Shown in pieces: positions 9,501 to 16,086 of a stretch of DNA of 17,080 nucleotides (within the stretch, counting starts at the first letter, position 1; each line of letters starts with the position of its first letter). The DNA lies in assembly GCA_023399355.1 (NCBI GenBank), contig JAEWQC010000131.1, positions 1 to 17,080 on the forward strand. The letters are read 5' to 3'. The notes beneath the pieces were generated by a model. That model made no database searches. It worked only from the letters and a program-made list of their open reading frames with translations, and was not told the DNA's origin. Made by a program: the position numbers and the translations under genes. Source of the stretch: Bacillota bacterium. GTDB taxonomy: Bacteria; Bacillota; Clostridia; Acetivibrionales; DTU013.

Positions 9501-9673
9501 TATCCGATCTTGTTGCAAGGAAAAGATCCAAAGGCTCGTTTTCTTTTGTAACAGGCGTTTTGGAGGATTCCTTGCAGCCATCCTTTTTTAGCGGGATATC
9601 CGGTTTGGGATACTCTATTTTATATAGTCTGGAAGAAGGTCTGTCAAATCCTTTTTACAGTTTGGAAAGGTAG
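6509..9673 (+). CDS. lanM: Class II lanthipeptide synthetase LanM, CCG zinc-site type
   Basis: The 1054-residue, full-length bifunctional enzyme phosphorylates and eliminates Ser/Thr of a precursor peptide and then adds Cys thiols to form (methyl)lanthionine rings. The dehydratase domain (DUF4135, kinase-like) shows HGGQSTAII, K301 in YKPHD, H375-A-E-N378 and the D390-L-E segment. The cyclase (LanC-like) domain shows GFGHGNAG (H863), the zinc ligand C924 in WCTGAPGIG, and C968-C969 in the CCG motif where most LanC proteins have Cys-His-Gly. That makes it ProcM-like; family members with three Cys zinc ligands are known for broad substrate tolerance. The ATG at 6509 is chosen because GGTGAT, matching the 16S tail, lies 4 nt upstream; an in-frame TTG at 6491 would add 6 residues. 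It is the last gene of the + strand cluster. No precursor gene is next to it. Confidence 0.95.
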   Translation: MKFSLAQKGRMAFMASTLEERLLSCRGKDSSSSEEECSSFRRWAAIYEETGGQDIFIKRLSMSGISSCQASAALEWNEWDCSLPLHRWIVALEEILLCTMDAAVEEWEMLKKSQNRETLPIAQEYGYMMLIPFVKNARELLKKEASGYIGLLSQNAWADILCGLLNRLYSLSKETLQAKAFEQSPLSGLFGQTYRPSPSQISKETWHKATLDMLNGAWENHLCDYPVLARRLTGCIFQWVDSIKRLLFNLSDNEREMVLQFNDKRPLGKIACIKPDAGDLHHGGQSTAIIRMESGVSLVYKPHDLKNDIAWSRFVDFLRNLGLKYDGVSPKIITGEDYGIMEYIPSDEVKDEKSYFFQAGILLAMVNALGGNDFHAENIISHKNSPVLIDLETIMCAQVTILYEYGFGEAQKKVIRENSDSVMGSGMMPVWVNNANGIPIDIGGFTTQHKSLNAPLKKDGSNLNIFLNRDSFLEGFVHASELLASNRQEILCMLRKSGFEDCRFRYLPRSTNAYYTILNQTRTIKALRDGFEWSMVFERMLRGYLNWTGDSKIEEICKIYRMEYDALKEDNIPVFHVYNTDMIGENEQLVQRYAEKAPVERARRNIEQIDSQVIEAQAKQIELLLKIHGKNCNLERTEEKHWLGSGAFISKEECLEQVEYIFRTLTGNLVMTPDGDISYRVLGTQMETQKLILSQIKDFYYEGLLGIALFFAAIYFVMGKKSAKRDCMNILDFEIRKMNHPGYVFAFAKLKLGMGTGIGGMIFVLCECARLLDENQYRVEALKLIKRITRDQIEKDRHLDYISGCAGLMTAIKSSSYLLCRPETLELLDSCTLKLLREVKATGKDSAGWVTVEKSPPLTGFGHGNAGIILAMMNARIEQAQCQKVMEQALNYEKSLYSHKYHNWADLRSMAMARGELKYGSGWCTGAPGIGLARFPLLNSGVGGISNDVENAIAFALDAPFQESDHVCCGNMSRVLLLVEAYRKMKDRRLYDKSMEIVSDLVARKRSKGSFSFVTGVLEDSLQPSFFSGISGLGYSILYSLEEGLSNPFYSLER

Positions 9674-9834
9674 ATCATCACGTTTTATGGTAAGCATGAA
9701 TCAGGCTGTTGCATCAGCAAGAACCGCTTAAATAGGAAGTCCTTGATGATTGGTTTATGCAAAACAATTATAGAATCAATTAAATTTGATCTAATTCATC
9801 TGCAGAATCCTAAAGCGGTTAATTTTTCAATAAA
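9674..9834. other. Convergent intergenic region between the two operons
   Basis: These 161 bases separate the ends of lanM (+ strand) and nifB (- strand). I see no canonical GC-rich hairpin with a T-run for either direction. AACCGCTT (9722-9729) recurs inverted as AAGCGGTT (9813-9820), 83 bases away, which is too far apart for a simple terminator and could be chance. A small AT-rich inverted pair (ATCAA/TTGAT, around 9776-9791) is also weak. No convincing small gene is present. Confidence 0.5.
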
Positions 9835-10650
9835 TCATGCGTCGGCTCTTTCAGCGGTGTGTATGTACATTGCATCCGCTCTGCATTTTTTGCATCCTTT
9901 TACCTGTGCCAGAATTTGTCCTGCCTCATAAAAGATGTCGTTATATTCCCGAACGGACAATGTGTGGATTTTTCCAAAACGAGTTCCTTTTACAGGAATC
10001 AAAGGGATCAGATTGCTTTTGACGGCGCCGGCCTGCTTTATAAAGTGTATTAAATTTATTAATTCATATTGGTTAACATCCGGGACGATAACAGTATTCA
10101 CCTTGCAAGTCATCCCTGATTCCACCACGGACCGCAGGCTTTTCATCTGAGCTTCATTCAGCCTCTTTGCGGCTTCTTTGCCCTTATAGGTTATCCCATC
10201 CACATGAACCCATTCGACCAGTTCTTCCAATATAGACACGTCAATTGAGTTTATGGTCAAGGTCATATAATTTACTTCCAACTCCTTCAACTGTTTGGTA
10301 TACCGGTAGGCATTCAAACCGTTGGTGGAGATACAGACCTCATACATGTTACCGAACCTTTTCCTTAACCCGGATATGAATGCCAGAAGCTTGTCAGGAT
10401 CGGAAAGCGGATCGCCAGGGCCTGCTATCCCTACAATTTTTAGATTGCTATCCTTTAAATCTTCCAGCATCTGCAGTGCCTCTTCGTTTGAAAGGATCTT
10501 TTGTGACAATCCCGGTCTATTTTCATTTTGGCAGTTCATTTTTCTATTGCAGTAGGAACATTTTATATTGCAGGATCCTACCAAAGGCAGGTGTATCCGT
10601 CCAACGCCGGCACTGTATTCATGCCCGTCAAAGCATGGATGGACTGTCAT
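9835..10650 (-). CDS. nifB: NifB-type radical SAM cofactor synthase (short form, no NifX domain)
   Basis: NifB fuses two 4Fe-4S clusters and inserts a SAM-derived carbide to form NifB-co, the 8Fe-9S-C precursor of nitrogenase cofactors. The 271-residue protein carries the radical SAM motif C27-x3-C31-x2-C34, the adjoining NRKMNCQNE segment with C40, the N-terminal HPC motif (C6), GIAGPGDPL, the STNGL strand, TYKGKEAA and the C-terminal CxxC (C253, C256) in CKKCRADA. These are the NifB signatures, including the extra cysteines that hold the substrate clusters. It ends shortly after CxxC, so it lacks the fused NifX domain of many bacterial NifB proteins. The ATG follows a GGGGTG site and overlaps the end of the aquaporin gene by 23 bp, implying coupled translation. 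It is the last gene of the minus-strand operon. Confidence 0.95.
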   Translation of the reverse strand: MTVHPCFDGHEYSAGVGRIHLPLVGSCNIKCSYCNRKMNCQNENRPGLSQKILSNEEALQMLEDLKDSNLKIVGIAGPGDPLSDPDKLLAFISGLRKRFGNMYEVCISTNGLNAYRYTKQLKELEVNYMTLTINSIDVSILEELVEWVHVDGITYKGKEAAKRLNEAQMKSLRSVVESGMTCKVNTVIVPDVNQYELINLIHFIKQAGAVKSNLIPLIPVKGTRFGKIHTLSVREYNDIFYEAGQILAQVKGCKKCRADAMYIHTAERADA

Positions 10651-11362
10651 TTTTCACACCCCATTTCGAACTGTTGACTTTTTGCGGCTCTTTATCAATT
10701 ATGTTGCCAATCAGGTAATAGATTTTGCCACCCGATACTGCACCCAATATCGGAGCCAGTATGTATATCCACAGGTATTCGAAATCTCTTGAAACGAGGG
10801 CCGGGCCCAGGGACCTGGCCGGATTAAAAGAACCGCCGGATATAGGGCCGGCTACAATGGCGCCTATAAACACAGTCATCCCGATAGCAACGCCTGCAAA
10901 ACTGCCCTGGGCTTTGCAATCTTTTGCCACACTGGTGATAACAAACATAAGTGCGAATGTAAAGATAAGCTCGGTTGCAAATATTATCATTACCGTATTT
11001 GATCCGAAGGATATCCCGGGCAAAGTCGCCCCCAGATTATAAACGTTACCAAAGCACAGCCTTAACAGGGCGCTTGCGCATATTGCCGCCGATATTTGGC
11101 TGATGATGTACGGAAGTACAAATATCCTGTCACACTTGCAGCACACCCCGAATGCAATTGTTACTGCAGGGTTGAAGTGAGCCCCTGATATATGGCCGCA
11201 CGCGTAAATCATAATCAGCACCACGCTCCCAAAAGTAAGGGAGATACCAAGATGACCGATCTTTCCGTTACTTAGATTGTTGACAACAATAGCGCCGGTA
11301 CCGGCAAATACTAAAAAAAATGTTCCTATAAACTCAGCAAAGCACTTTTTCAAAAGACTCAT
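10628..11362 (-). CDS. Aquaporin/MIP-family channel within the nitrogenase-like operon
   Basis: The 244-residue membrane protein has the six-helix MIP fold. Both pore motifs are intact: NPA at 64-66 (HISGAHFNPAVT) and NPA at 180-182 followed by R183 (SFNPARSLGP). By alignment with AqpZ, the selectivity filter reads F44, A168, G177, R183; AqpZ has Phe, His, Thr, Arg. Loss of the His and Thr should widen the filter, suggesting small neutral solutes as well as, or rather than, water only. The start is preceded by a GGGGGA site, and the gene overlaps nifH upstream by 29 bp and nifB downstream by 23 bp, so it is tied to the operon. An attractive inference is that it passes the substrate or product of the nitrogenase-like enzyme; which solute is not readable. 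Confidence 0.93.
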   Translation of the reverse strand: MSLLKKCFAEFIGTFFLVFAGTGAIVVNNLSNGKIGHLGISLTFGSVVLIMIYACGHISGAHFNPAVTIAFGVCCKCDRIFVLPYIISQISAAICASALLRLCFGNVYNLGATLPGISFGSNTVMIIFATELIFTFALMFVITSVAKDCKAQGSFAGVAIGMTVFIGAIVAGPISGGSFNPARSLGPALVSRDFEYLWIYILAPILGAVSGGKIYYLIGNIIDKEPQKVNSSKWGVKNDSPSML

Positions 11363-12230
11363 CTCTTGTCATCCCCCTTATAAATTCCTTTATTTTTTCC
11401 AGGATTACCATCCTGTTATCCACTTTTGGAATCACAAACCTTTTGTTATTGTATACTTTGGCAGCCAGATCATTGTAGACCTGCGCAGCATCAGAATCCG
11501 GGAAAGCTTCGACGACTGTCTTTCCCATGGATTCCGCTTCTTGAATTTGCTTCATTCTTGGGATGTATCCGATTATTGGAACTTCAATAAGCTCCGAAAG
11601 ATAAGAAATGATTTCTTCCTCTGCCAGGACATTTCTTTTATTGCATATCAGGCCGGACATCCTCACATCGATTCCATCCTTAGCCATATTTGATATGCTG
11701 GATGCAATATTGACCGCCTGATAAATGGATAAGTACTCCCCACTGGTGACAATACAAACTTCTTTGGCAAAATTGGATCTCATAGGCTGGGCAAATCCGC
11801 CGCAAACAACATCTCCCAGCACGTCGAACAATATCAGGCTTAAAGTTTTATCAAACAATTTGTTTTCTTTAAGTGATTCAAGTGCAACAGCCACACCTTT
11901 ACCCGCACAGCCAACTCCCGGAGCCGGACCACCCGACTCGACACACGCTATATTGTTAAAACCTGTATAAATGCAACTCTTTATTGCTTCCAGGGAAGAA
12001 CCCCGTTTTCTTATGGTATCCAGAACAGTCTGAATCTCACCTTCCTCTTTTACAAGAGCATGAATGGAATCCGCTTTGGGATCGCAGCCTACCACCATCG
12101 TATGTAATCCAAGCTTAGATGCTGCAGCTGCAAGATTAACCGTTGTTGTAGATTTTCCTATGCCGCCTTTGCCATAAATTGCGATCGTTCTTGTTGTGCC
12201 TGTCTGAAGTATTTCATTTTTAAAAAACAT
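11334..12230 (-). CDS. nifH: NifH-type Fe protein (ATP-dependent electron donor)
   Basis: The 298-residue homodimeric reductase hydrolyses ATP and passes electrons through a 4Fe-4S cluster to a component-1-like partner; NifH also acts in cofactor maturation. Visible are the P-loop GKGGIGKST (20-28), switch region CDPKAD (49-54), the cluster ligands C108 (GPAPGVGCAGKG) and C143 (DVLGDVVCGGFA), and the CNKR segment. The position of NifH Arg100, the ADP-ribosylation target in DraT-regulated nitrogenases, is Lys111, so that control cannot act. The N-terminus is about 12 residues longer than usual and the C-terminus also carries an extension of some 25 residues. An AAGGAGT site lies upstream of the ATG. 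It follows the 85-residue protein by 31 bp. It is clearly NifH-like rather than BchL or CfbC by the motif wording, but could serve a reductase other than nitrogenase. Confidence 0.93.
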   Translation of the reverse strand: MFFKNEILQTGTTRTIAIYGKGGIGKSTTTVNLAAAASKLGLHTMVVGCDPKADSIHALVKEEGEIQTVLDTIRKRGSSLEAIKSCIYTGFNNIACVESGGPAPGVGCAGKGVAVALESLKENKLFDKTLSLILFDVLGDVVCGGFAQPMRSNFAKEVCIVTSGEYLSIYQAVNIASSISNMAKDGIDVRMSGLICNKRNVLAEEEIISYLSELIEVPIIGYIPRMKQIQEAESMGKTVVEAFPDSDAAQVYNDLAAKVYNNKRFVIPKVDNRMVILEKIKEFIRGMTRDESFEKVLC

Positions 12231-12261
12231 TGTATGTTACACTCCTTATCAAAATTTTTTT

Positions 12262-12519
12262 TCATACTTTGGAATATGCCAGAATTCTTTTATCCGGGCC
12301 TATTCTGTGGTCACAGTCGCAAGTACACACGTCTCCTATTTTTGAAATACCCTGCATGACTCCAATTTCCTCATCAGAGAATTTAAAATTGTTTCCGGTA
12401 ATCTTTCCTATAATTGAAGTGCAAATTTCATCATCGATTTTATCCATATTAAAAAGGTGATCCGAGACAAATTGCTTGAATGATACCAGATCTTTCGGAA
12501 AACTAATATCGTACTCCAT
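12262..12519 (-). CDS. Small cysteine-rich protein of unknown function (85 aa)
   Basis: I do not recognise this protein. Its start is taken as the ATG at 12519 because GGAGG lies 8 nt upstream; an in-frame TTG at 12534 would overlap that site. The acidic protein has no signal peptide or membrane segment. Its notable feature is a C-terminal metal-ligand-like cluster, C65-T-C67-D-C69-D-H71, plus C33. It lies between the beta-like gene (53 bp upstream) and nifH (31 bp downstream), so it is probably expressed with them. The segment SDEEIGVMQG (48-57) faintly resembles, from memory, the C-terminal part of the AnfG delta subunit of alternative nitrogenases, and the general pattern also recalls Nif11-like peptides; neither is convincing. 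Inferred options are a small subunit, an iron-sulfur carrier or a maturation factor. Confidence 0.75.
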   Translation of the reverse strand: MEYDISFPKDLVSFKQFVSDHLFNMDKIDDEICTSIIGKITGNNFKFSDEEIGVMQGISKIGDVCTCDCDHRIGPDKRILAYSKV

Positions 12520-12527
12520 ATTTTCAT

Positions 12528-12532
12528 CCTCC
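12528..12532 (-). promoter_or_regulatory. Shine-Dalgarno site that decides the start of the 85-aa gene
   Basis: On the minus strand this reads GGAGG, 8 nt before the ATG at 12519. It rules out the in-frame TTG at 12534, whose codons would run through the site. Confidence 0.75.
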
Positions 12533-12571
12533 AAATTTTATTTGCAGCTTGATTAAAACTACGTCCTAAAG

Positions 12572-13837
12572 TTAGTAAATGATACTGTTTAACGAATCCT
12601 CCAGAAGATTCAGTGCACCGTTGAATCCAAAGTAGGGCCTTGGAGAAAAAGTGATTTTTTTGACAACAGGACTGTTAATACAAAGTACTTTATTGTGATG
12701 ATCCCTGCCAATAAGCTCATTAATCCAATCCGAGCCGAAAACCAATACAGTTTCTTCACTTTCGCAGCAGCTGATAAGAGCGGGTATGTCATCAATTATT
12801 CGGATATTATCATTTGTTGCGGCATCAGGCTCTTCTCCCAATGATGACGTTGGGAAAACATAGCCACCGCTAAAGCTGTATTCCTCGGTCAGCATCCTGC
12901 ACCATTGCAGAGCTCTGTATTGCTCATCGCATACCAGGAATTTCGATTTTCTCAGGATATTTACCTTGACATTGTAATTTTCTTCTCTTAATGCCGGTCT
13001 CATGCTGGTGAAGAATTTGATATTTTCTTCGTTTATTACCTGCCTGATATCTTCCGATGACTTGCCGGAAAACTCCATAAACTCCTCAAGCCATAGCCTG
13101 GTACCCAATAGTCCAATGGGCATATTCGCCGGAACAAATACCGGTATATTGAAATTTTCCTTAAAGTATTCAGCGGCCTTTCTCCCTATATTGGGATTTA
13201 AGAGGATGGTGCAACTCGCTTCTGAAAAGTTGGCAACCTGATCTATTGTAAGCCTGTTAGGGAGTATATTTGTGTCAAACCCGATTTTTTTCAATATTCT
13301 TGCAATTTCGATTGCGTCGCCTCTCCATTGAGGCGACATGCCCACTTCTGGAATAAGATTCACAACATTATGCCTGGTCGGCCTTTTTTCACGGCACAGT
13401 CTTTTAACAGTTTTATACAGAGTCTCATTAATCCCGTAATAATGATCTCCTTTAAAACCTGTTTCAACGAACACAACCGGGTATTCCTGCGATATGTTGC
13501 TGTCAACGACTCCTTCCACATCCTCGGTAGTCAGTTGCGGAGCATCCCCCAGAAGCAGAAACATAGGTCCTGTCATAATACTTCCCGCTACTAATGGAAG
13601 AAGGTATTTCTTTAATGTTGATATCCCGTTTGTCAGAATATCCGTTTCGGAAACCGGAAAATGGTAGTACTCGTACTGCTGCCTTTGAAAAATCATAGCT
13701 TCGAGCATTTGGGAAGTACATCCTCTCGGTCCCCATATGACAATCAACGAGTCGTTGAATTCGGAAGCGATAAGGCTTGCACCGTAAATCGAACTTCTTC
13801 CGAATATTGAGATTCCATCCGAAACATTGTTTTTCAT
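12572..13837 (-). CDS. Nitrogenase component-1 beta-like subunit (NifK/NifN family)
   Basis: The 421-residue protein belongs to the nitrogenase component-1 type oxidoreductase family. GPRGC (C40) corresponds to the HGSQGC motif; the PIGLLGT segment and the C-terminal RPYFGFNGALNLLEDS match the family's closing GYxGA helix. Of the three P-cluster cysteines of NifK, only the middle one (C40) is present: the first aligns with about S15 and the third falls in LGDAPQLTTED with no Cys. NifN and BchZ also keep one cysteine, so this subunit probably supplies one ligand to a shared 4Fe-4S cluster rather than half a P-cluster. It is shorter than NifK (about 520). It begins 15 bp after the alpha-like gene, with a GGAAAGG site. 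It is probably the heterotetramer partner of that protein. Reductase and scaffold roles are both possible. Confidence 0.88.
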   Translation of the reverse strand: MKNNVSDGISIFGRSSIYGASLIASEFNDSLIVIWGPRGCTSQMLEAMIFQRQQYEYYHFPVSETDILTNGISTLKKYLLPLVAGSIMTGPMFLLLGDAPQLTTEDVEGVVDSNISQEYPVVFVETGFKGDHYYGINETLYKTVKRLCREKRPTRHNVVNLIPEVGMSPQWRGDAIEIARILKKIGFDTNILPNRLTIDQVANFSEASCTILLNPNIGRKAAEYFKENFNIPVFVPANMPIGLLGTRLWLEEFMEFSGKSSEDIRQVINEENIKFFTSMRPALREENYNVKVNILRKSKFLVCDEQYRALQWCRMLTEEYSFSGGYVFPTSSLGEEPDAATNDNIRIIDDIPALISCCESEETVLVFGSDWINELIGRDHHNKVLCINSPVVKKITFSPRPYFGFNGALNLLEDSLNSIIY

Positions 13838-13852
13838 GGTATTTTCCTTTCC

Positions 13853-15280
13853 TTACGGCCTCTTGCCTATCAAGTTTTCAATTTTATTGCTCCATTCTAT
13901 TTTTTCAAATCTGGTTTCAAAGTACCTGTCAAAAATGGAATTATTATCTACAGGGTTATTCTTGCAATAACAGGCATAAATTTCTTTCACGATATTTCTC
14001 AATCCGCTCAGACCTACTGCATTATCTCTGAACAAATCAATATCGACACACGGAAGATTTCCAAGCCAGAATTTTTTCGGCATGAGCAGCAGAGGTCTTT
14101 CATTTAAAATGTATTTGTTTTCATGATCAAGCCATATATTGGAATGACCTCGAATAATTACTTTGGGGTCATACCCATCCTTCATCAGATTTATGATCGT
14201 CTCCCTTGTAGCTTTTAAAAGATAATAGGTAAATCCGATTAAAAACGGCTCCATACCTAAATCGACAGCCAGTTTGACAAATGCCAGACCCTTTTCTCCC
14301 GGGTGCCAGATATACATTTTGTTTTCCTTTAATTTTGCAGATAAAAATGCTTTTAATTTGGTGATTTCCTTTTCCATTTCAATAACTTCATCTGAATTGG
14401 AAAACCGATCATCGAGATTCAATATCCCTGTAATTTCTTTAACCCATTGTATTGTTCCTGTCAGACCAATCGGATAACTTTTAGTGGAATATGGCTGATT
14501 GAAAAGTTCCTTCAGATGCCCCATTGATTCTTTGCCATAGGTGTAACACAGACTGATATTAGCTTCGGCGTCCGGGATTTGAAGAAGTTCTTCATAGGTG
14601 GTCCCGACGCGAACAACCGTATTAACTTTAATACCATTTACGGCAAGCATTCTTTTGATTTCCAGCAGATCCTGATTATCGGATATTTTCCCGTTCACTC
14701 TTCTCAGAAAAAGATTAACGGATTTCGGATTTCGGCGAGAGGAGGTGTTTTTATCCTTTATATAATTCATTAATACGCGGAAAGCATCGTTTGCTCCATC
14801 TCGGAAACCCTTGCAGGATATGCCGCCGCTGTATAAATATATCAAGTCGGCATTCACCTCGGCCTTTAATCTTCTGGTTAAAGAATCAATATCCTCCTTA
14901 ATCATATCCGATACACAGGTTGTTAAAATGACAATTAACTTCGGATGATACAATTGGTCGACTTCTTTTATTGTTTTTTCAAGCTTTTCAACAGCACCGA
15001 AAATAACATCGTTATTGTCCATACAGGTGCTGAAAGGAAGAGGTTTCAGTTTTTCATCCAGCCTTGTGGCGATCCTTGTGGAATAGTAGGAGCTGATACA
15101 CCCGACTGGCCCATGTACGATTGGCACAATGCCTCTGAACATTGAAAAAACTTCGTATGCTCCGATAAAAGAACAGTAATTTTCCACATCGCTGTTATCT
15201 GTATTTGGCAGGAAATTTAAATCAAGCCATGTCAAAAGTTCACGGATATTCCATATGGATGGTTTTGAATCGAAATGCAT
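13853..15280 (-). CDS. Nitrogenase component-1 alpha-like subunit (NifD/NifE family)
   Basis: The 475-residue protein has the three N-terminal cluster cysteines C36, C61 (IVHGPVGC) and C122 (LTTCVSDMIKED), spaced almost as in NifE (37, 62, 124). C245 in SLCYTYGKESMGHL aligns with the cofactor cysteine (NifD Cys275, NifE Cys250), and PIGLTGT follows as in NifD. The FeMo-cofactor His442 of NifD falls in PCVDIDLF (410-416), where the matching residue is Asp (about D415). So one cofactor ligand is kept and the other is replaced, as in NifE. With NifB in the same operon, a bound 8Fe-9S-C type cluster is plausible. A GGGGGGGAT ribosome site lies just before the ATG. It could be a substrate-reducing subunit of a nitrogenase-like enzyme or a NifE-like scaffold; no NifD is present in the window to receive a cofactor. 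Confidence 0.9.
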   Translation of the reverse strand: MHFDSKPSIWNIRELLTWLDLNFLPNTDNSDVENYCSFIGAYEVFSMFRGIVPIVHGPVGCISSYYSTRIATRLDEKLKPLPFSTCMDNNDVIFGAVEKLEKTIKEVDQLYHPKLIVILTTCVSDMIKEDIDSLTRRLKAEVNADLIYLYSGGISCKGFRDGANDAFRVLMNYIKDKNTSSRRNPKSVNLFLRRVNGKISDNQDLLEIKRMLAVNGIKVNTVVRVGTTYEELLQIPDAEANISLCYTYGKESMGHLKELFNQPYSTKSYPIGLTGTIQWVKEITGILNLDDRFSNSDEVIEMEKEITKLKAFLSAKLKENKMYIWHPGEKGLAFVKLAVDLGMEPFLIGFTYYLLKATRETIINLMKDGYDPKVIIRGHSNIWLDHENKYILNERPLLLMPKKFWLGNLPCVDIDLFRDNAVGLSGLRNIVKEIYACYCKNNPVDNNSIFDRYFETRFEKIEWSNKIENLIGKRP

Positions 15281-15313
15281 TTTATCCCCCCCTGAACAGT
15301 ATTTGTTTTTTGA

Positions 15314-16069
15314 TCAGAATCCATAAACAGTCATGCCGCCATCGACAGGCAGTGTATGACCTGTGATGTACCGGGCGGCATCGGAACACAAGAATACGGA
15401 TGCTCCCACCAGGTCCTCATAGCTGCATACTCTTTTGATCATGGTACGTGACAACACACTATCCAGGAAATCCTGGTTTGCCAGAACCTTTTCAGTTAGT
15501 GGCGTCTTTACATACCAAGGTGCAATGGCATTTACATGAATCCCGTATGCAGACAGTTCCAATGCGAGGGCTTTTGTAATTTGAACTATTCCGCCCTTTG
15601 ACGCAGCATAGGCAACTCCTGTCCTTAATGCAACCAGACCGCCGACCGACGCAATATTAAGGATTCTTCCCCTGCCGGCTTCCTTCATGTGTTTTGCAAC
15701 TGCTTGCGAGACAAGAAAAACGGACTTCAAGTTTGTATCGATGATTTGATCCCATTCTTCGTCAGGCAGTTCCAGAGCAGGCTTTCTAATATTCATCCCC
15801 GCATTATTTATCAAAATATCAATTTTCCCTTTTTGGTCAATGATTTCTTTGATTGCTTTTTCGACCTCTTCTTTTTTTGATACATCTGCACACAGGATAC
15901 AAGTCTTTTCATCCTTTTTTTTGAGTTCAGCAGCGATTTCAGGCAGGTCAATTGCCGCTACATCTGCTCCCGCTTCTGCCAACCCGATGGAAAGCGCCCG
16001 GCCGATGCCTCTTCCGCCGCCTGTTACTACAGCTACCTTATTATCCAACCTGAATGAAGGCAAATACAT
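15314..16069 (-). CDS. Classical SDR-family NAD(P)-dependent dehydrogenase
   Basis: The 251-residue oxidoreductase shows the full classical SDR set: cofactor motif TGGGRGIG (16-23), NNAG (88-91), the catalytic tetrad N113, S141, Y154 (YAASK) and K158, and a C-terminal PVDGGMT. Asp41 at the end of the second strand (AAIDL) suggests NAD rather than NADP. The sequence is closest in feel to sugar-acid or 3-ketoacyl type SDRs, but substrate cannot be assigned. The start is the ATG at 16069: an in-frame GTG at 16078 is part of the GAGGTGATT ribosome site. It lies 17 bp after the transporter gene and 33 bp before the alpha-like subunit, so it looks like part of the nitrogenase-like operon, perhaps acting on its substrate or product. 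Confidence 0.92.
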   Translation of the reverse strand: MYLPSFRLDNKVAVVTGGGRGIGRALSIGLAEAGADVAAIDLPEIAAELKKKDEKTCILCADVSKKEEVEKAIKEIIDQKGKIDILINNAGMNIRKPALELPDEEWDQIIDTNLKSVFLVSQAVAKHMKEAGRGRILNIASVGGLVALRTGVAYAASKGGIVQITKALALELSAYGIHVNAIAPWYVKTPLTEKVLANQDFLDSVLSRTMIKRVCSYEDLVGASVFLCSDAARYITGHTLPVDGGMTVYGF

Positions 16070-16075
16070 TTTAAT

Positions 16076-16081
16076 CACCTC
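16076..16081 (-). promoter_or_regulatory. Shine-Dalgarno site that decides the SDR start
   Basis: On the minus strand this reads GAGGTG, running into GAGGTGATT, a near-perfect match to the 16S tail, 6 nt before the ATG at 16069. The GTG inside it is therefore not the start codon. Confidence 0.75.
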
Positions 16082-16086
16082 AATTT

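Noticed and set aside
9743..9931. Possible 62-residue + strand peptide after lanM, considered as a lanthipeptide precursor
   Set aside because: No convincing ribosome site and no leader-core layout or Gly-Gly type cleavage site, and its second half is antisense to nifB; most likely a chance open frame.
12262..12519. The 85-aa gene as a RiPP precursor with a Nif11-like leader
   Set aside because: It is on the opposite strand to lanM, inside a nitrogenase-like operon, lacks a Gly-Gly/Ala cleavage site, and its C-terminal CxCxCxH looks more like a metal site than a lanthionine core.
9835..15280. A conventional N2-fixing nif cluster
   Set aside because: The component-1-like proteins lack the FeMo-cofactor histidine and two of the beta P-cluster cysteines, and no nifDK is present in the window.
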